A stretch of 64,000 nucleotides of DNA, from assembly GCA_910586665.1 (NCBI GenBank), contig CAJUIX010000009.1, positions 65,752 to 129,751 of the forward strand, written 5' to 3'. The notes beneath the pieces are model-generated. The model was not told where the DNA came from, ran no database searches, and saw nothing but the letters and a program-made list of their open reading frames with translations. Position numbers and translations under genes: made by a program. This stretch comes from an uncultured Duncaniella sp. (lineage in GTDB: Bacteria > Bacteroidota > Bacteroidia > Bacteroidales > Muribaculaceae). The first letter of the stretch is position 1; the number at the start of each line of letters is the position of its first letter. This document shows positions 61,153-64,000 of the stretch, piece after piece.

Positions 61153-61184
61153 AGTCGGTAAGGTAAGAGGGGCTGTCGATGGTT

Positions 61185-62339
61185 TTATGCGAGGAATCCG
61201 AGGAGGACACCTGCGGCGACAGCCGAGCCAATCACACCTGCCACATTCGGACCCATAGCGTGCATCAGCAGATAATTGCTCGGGTCATATTCGAGACCGA
61301 GGTTGTTGGAGATGCGGGCCGACATGGGCACGGCCGATACACCGGCGTTGCCGATGAGCGGATTGATTTTCTTGGATTTCGGAAGGAAGAGGTTGAAAAG
61401 CTTCACAAATAGGACGCCGCTGGCCGATGCGATGACGAAGGCCATGAATCCGAGGAGGAAGATGCGGATAGTCTCCGAGGTGAGGAACTCAGAAGCCTGG
61501 GTGGATGCGCCGACGGTCATACCGAGAAGGATAGTGACGATGTCGGTGAGGGCGTTGCTGGCGGTCTTGGCGAGACGGTTGGTGACACCGCACTCACGCA
61601 GGAGGTTGCCGAAGAAGAGCATGCCGAGCAGCGGGAGACCCGAGGGAACGACGAAGCAAGTGAGAATCATGCCGACAATCGGGAAGATGATTTTCTCATT
61701 CTGCGAGACGGCGCGGGCGGGCTTCATCTTGATTACGCGCTCATGCTTGGTGGTGAGCAGTCGCATCAGCGGGGGCTGAATCACGGGGACGAGGGCCATG
61801 TAGGAGTAGGCCGACACGGCGATGGCACCCATGAGGTTGGGAGCAAGCTTCGACGAGAGGAAGATAGCCGTCGGGCCGTCGGCGCCGCCGATGATTGCCA
61901 TAGCACCTGCCTGGTCGGGGGCAAAGCCGAGAAGGAGGGCCACCATGTAGGCTCCGAAGATACCGAACTGTGCGGCAGCACCGATGAGCATGAGTTTCGG
62001 ATTGGCGATGAGGGCCGAGAAGTCGGTCATGGCGCCGATGCCGAGGAAGATGAGCGGGGGATACCATCCGGCGCTTACACCATTGTAAAGAATATTAAGG
62101 ACAGAACCCTCTTCGTAGATGCCGATTTCGAGGCCGGCAGTGGTGTTGAAGGGGACATTGCCTATAAGGATACCGAAGCCGATCGGCACGAGGAGCATCG
62201 GTTCGAAATTCTTCTTAATAGCGAGCCAGATGAAAAACAATCCCACAAGCAACATCACGAGATGCTGCCAGGTGGCGTTGTAAAAACCTGTCAGGTGCCA
62301 GAACTCCTGGAGGTTTTGAAGTAAGAATTCGCTAAACAT
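61185..62339 (-). CDS. Sodium-translocating decarboxylase, beta subunit (OadB/MmdB type)
   Basis: A 384-residue membrane subunit that couples decarboxylation of the carboxybiotin carrier to Na+ export. Signatures are FEPMLLVPIGFGILIGN, LIFLGIGAMTDFSALIANPKLMLIGAAAQFGIF, the ion-site region IGGADGPTAIF, and GNAGVSAVPMSARISNNLGLEYDPSNYLLMHAMGPNVAGVIGSAVAAG. It is last in the order alpha, gamma, carrier, beta. The neighbours point to methylmalonyl-CoA decarboxylase, the step used for propionate formation in Bacteroidales. Confidence 0.93.
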   Translation of the reverse strand: MFSEFLLQNLQEFWHLTGFYNATWQHLVMLLVGLFFIWLAIKKNFEPMLLVPIGFGILIGNVPFNTTAGLEIGIYEEGSVLNILYNGVSAGWYPPLIFLGIGAMTDFSALIANPKLMLIGAAAQFGIFGAYMVALLLGFAPDQAGAMAIIGGADGPTAIFLSSKLAPNLMGAIAVSAYSYMALVPVIQPPLMRLLTTKHERVIKMKPARAVSQNEKIIFPIVGMILTCFVVPSGLPLLGMLFFGNLLRECGVTNRLAKTASNALTDIVTILLGMTVGASTQASEFLTSETIRIFLLGFMAFVIASASGVLFVKLFNLFLPKSKKINPLIGNAGVSAVPMSARISNNLGLEYDPSNYLLMHAMGPNVAGVIGSAVAAGVLLGFLA

Positions 62340-62404
62340 AATGTTTTTAAGTTACTTAGAGGTGAGGTTTTCAAAAAATAGGGTTTTGGAGACGCTCACT
62401 CTAC

Positions 62405-62839
62405 TTATTCGAGGGTCAGGAGGACTGCGCCTTGGAGAACGGAGTCGCCGGGGGTTACTGAAATCGAGGCAACCTTGCCGTCGCGGCCTGCGTGGATGGC
62501 ATTTTCCATCTTCATGGCCTCGAGGACCACCACTGTGTCAGCAGCCTTCACTGTGTCGCCAACCTTGACGCCTACAGACATAACCACGCCGGGGAGCGGG
62601 GCTTCGACGGGGTAGCCGCCGGCCTGCACCTTGGGTTTGGCGATGACTTTCTCGCCGCTCTGGGTGCGGGGTGCGGCAGAGGGACGGGGTGATGAGACGA
62701 TGTTGACCGGCTTTTCAGTCTTCTGAAGCTCCACTTTGTAGGGGACTCCATTGACCTCGACCTTGGCGAGATTGTTGTCAATGTCGCCGATTTTCACCGA
62801 GTAGAGGTTACCGTTGATTCTATATTTGTATTCTTTCAT
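62405..62839 (-). CDS. Biotin carboxyl carrier subunit of the decarboxylase
   Basis: 144 residues. A short N-terminal beta domain (MKEYKYRINGNLYSVKIGDI..VEVNGVPYKVEL) and a Pro/Ala-rich linker (about 47-72) lead to a C-terminal biotinyl domain with EAMKMENA, biotinylated Lys110. It moves the carboxyl group from the alpha subunit to the membrane beta subunit. It is encoded 65 bases before the beta subunit and 43 bases after the gamma subunit on the minus strand. Confidence 0.93.
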   Translation of the reverse strand: MKEYKYRINGNLYSVKIGDIDNNLAKVEVNGVPYKVELQKTEKPVNIVSSPRPSAAPRTQSGEKVIAKPKVQAGGYPVEAPLPGVVMSVGVKVGDTVKAADTVVVLEAMKMENAIHAGRDGKVASISVTPGDSVLQGAVLLTLE

Positions 62840-62882
62840 TTCGGTTTGGATGTGTAATCAATGAGTTATTAAAAATGGAGCT

Positions 62883-63809
62883 TTAGCGTCGGGGGAGTTC
62901 GCGCAGACTGTAGATTTTCGAGCTCCAGGGTGAGTAGGCACGACGCACCTTGTTGATTGTGAGGACGGTGCTCTCGCGGTCGTGGGCGTCGAGGTGCTCG
63001 GCGAGGGCGGCTGCGATAGCTGCGATTACTTCGCCTGAGTCCTGTTCGTGGTGGTGCTCCTCGCTTTCACCATCATTGTCGGCGAGAGCCTTCACTTTGC
63101 GTTTGCGCGAGATGTTGGCGCCGATGCTGTTGATGATGTAGAAGCAGATTGAGAGTACGAGCAGGGCTGTGAACACGATGCACATAGCCATGACTGCCAT
63201 AGCGAAGCCGTGGGGGTCATGCTCGGCAAAGCTGTCGACCTTGTTGTTGGTGCTCTTGATGATGTTGTTGCTCGAGGGGGTGATATACTTTGTCTCGGAG
63301 CCGTCGCGCACTTCCCAGTCGTCAGGATTGTTGATGCCCCCCTCTCCGTCGGCCTTGCGTGCGTATGACTGGCCGGGCTTGAGGTCGCCGGGGATTACAA
63401 TCTCGTCAATCAGGGTCAGACCGTTGGCGTCGTAGATAGCCACATAGTTGTCCTGGCCGGGAGTGAAGGTGAAGTTTGTGTGGAATGTACCCTTGTTAGG
63501 CTCGCCGTCGGCCCAGAATAGGATGTGCTGCCGCGAGGGTATCTCGGTGTTGACATCGCCTAAGGGGACGGGATAGAGGGTATTGTTGTTGCGGTCGTTG
63601 GTGAGGAAGACGCTTGAAATCTCGAGCGGGCCGAAGGTGGAGTTGAATAGCTCTACCCATGCCGAGTACTGCCCGAAGTCGTCCACCACGCTTGTGGAGT
63701 CGTTGGCAATCATGATTTCGTTGATTCGAAGACCGCGACGACCCTGGGCGCATACGGAGCTGACGATAGCGACAGTCACCAACAGCAGCGTTAAAAGTCT
63801 TTTGTTCAT
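62883..63809 (-). CDS. Decarboxylase gamma (OadG-like) subunit with lamin-tail domain
   Basis: 308 residues. The ATG at 63809 starts a signal peptide (MNKRLLTLLLVTVAIVSSVCAQ); the frame extends 26 codons further upstream without meaning. Residues ~27-150 form a lamin-tail-domain-like beta-sandwich outside the membrane (LRINEIMIANDSTSVVDDFGQYSAWVELFN, ISSVFLTND, PSRQHILFWADGEP). A single membrane helix (202-227) follows, then a cytoplasmic part with a His/Glu stretch (EEHHHEQDS) and a C terminus ALAEHLDAHD..VRRAYSPWSSKIYSLRELPRR. The helix and tail correspond to OadG, which is normally only ~80 residues. It lies between the alpha and carrier genes. Confidence 0.82.
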   Translation of the reverse strand: MNKRLLTLLLVTVAIVSSVCAQGRRGLRINEIMIANDSTSVVDDFGQYSAWVELFNSTFGPLEISSVFLTNDRNNNTLYPVPLGDVNTEIPSRQHILFWADGEPNKGTFHTNFTFTPGQDNYVAIYDANGLTLIDEIVIPGDLKPGQSYARKADGEGGINNPDDWEVRDGSETKYITPSSNNIIKSTNNKVDSFAEHDPHGFAMAVMAMCIVFTALLVLSICFYIINSIGANISRKRKVKALADNDGESEEHHHEQDSGEVIAAIAAALAEHLDAHDRESTVLTINKVRRAYSPWSSKIYSLRELPRR

Positions 63810-63876
63810 AACTTTTTTCTGTTGAGAATTAGTTTTGTGGAAGGGGATGTCGTAAGATAGGCAGGCTGTTTCGGAC

Positions 63877-63896
63877 GGACGCTGCACGCAGTGTCC
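63877..63896. repeat. Dispersed intergenic palindrome, copy 3
   Basis: GGACGCTGC-AC-GCAGTGTCC, one mismatch from the element at 317-336, in the gap between the alpha and gamma decarboxylase genes. Confidence 0.55.
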
Positions 63897-63938
63897 TCAC
63901 AGTTAGCCTGTGTTGCCATCCAACAACCCCTAAGCTGC

Positions 63939-64000
63939 TTAGAGAGGAATGTTGCCGTGCTTCTTTGCGGGGTTGACAACCTTCTTCGTGGCGAGCTGCT
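63939..64000 (-). CDS. Decarboxylase alpha (carboxyltransferase) subunit, C-terminal end only
   Basis: The gene enters from the right edge on the minus strand; only the last 19 codons are visible. They read QLATKKVVNPAKKHGNIPL and then stop. This is the conserved end of the methylmalonyl-CoA decarboxylase/propionyl-CoA carboxylase alpha (carboxyltransferase) subunits of Bacteroidales. Its place at the head of the gamma, carrier and beta genes agrees. Confidence 0.75.
   Translation of the reverse strand, partial: QLATKKVVNPAKKHGNIPL

Larger units (their letters stand above)
60791..61184. other. 394-base AT-rich spacer with repeats
   Basis: It contains a GTTTAGG/GTTTAAGG repeat tract (61020-61088) and a 16-bp perfect inverted repeat (61105-61152). 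No gene is visible. Confidence 0.5.

Overview
The window looks like the chromosome of a gut Bacteroidales bacterium, most likely of the Muribaculaceae or a close relative (inference). The supporting signs are SusC/SusD pairs, a type IX secretion plug protein, DUF5103/DUF3109/DUF5123 families, an Rnf complex, a methylmalonyl-CoA decarboxylase sodium pump, and many promoters of the Bacteroidetes form TTTG-N19/20-TAnnTTTG. Coding DNA is GC-rich and the spacers are AT-rich. There are no transposases, phage genes or CRISPR arrays.

Layout. 1-282 is the end of a rhamnogalacturonan acetylesterase. 532-2219 holds a 2[4Fe-4S] ferredoxin and glutamate dehydrogenase. 2331-5355 (minus) is a four-gene run: ung, a C_GCAxxG_C_C protein, a T9SS plug protein and DUF3109. 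tRNA-Arg(CCG) and initiator tRNA-Met follow. 6166-8985 is an overlapping trio of two rhomboid proteases and a membrane EEP hydrolase, then an M3 peptidase, an ECF sigma factor and a phosphate-selective-type porin. 13503-14078 carries the SRP RNA (minus) and an unassigned structured RNA candidate. 14079-17992 is an outer-membrane barrel protein with a LytS/LytTR two-component pair.

The core, 18121-52855, is devoted to pectin. The minus-strand half encodes GH28 polygalacturonase, GH43 and CE8 pectinesterase, plus the galacturonate/glucuronate route UxaB, UxaA, UxaC and an ExuT-type transporter. The plus-strand half has two paralogous triplets (SusC, SusD, DUF4957/DUF5123 beta-helix lipoprotein) flanking a third, unrelated SusC/SusD set. 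Together they would bind and import pectin fragments, demethylate and depolymerise them, and turn the uronates into 2-keto-3-deoxygluconate. The KDG kinase and KDPG aldolase are not here. The middle SusC gene is broken by one base in a seven-G run just after its signal peptide, which would fit slipped-strand phase variation.

53035-55805 encodes RnfDGEA behind its own promoter, without rnfB/rnfC next to it. The rest is a class A beta-lactamase, a NhaD antiporter, a HipA-like kinase overlapping a DUF3037 gene, TcdA, a small hypothetical protein, and a decarboxylase cluster (beta subunit, biotin carrier, a gamma subunit with a lamin-tail domain, and the end of the alpha subunit) running off the right edge.

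The observations most worth following up are the G-tract SusC switch, the Cys/Lys-rich repeat at the N terminus of the GH28 enzyme, the mini-ORFs ahead of both paralogous susC genes, the structured RNA candidate near 13.7-14.0 kb, and the split rnf operon.
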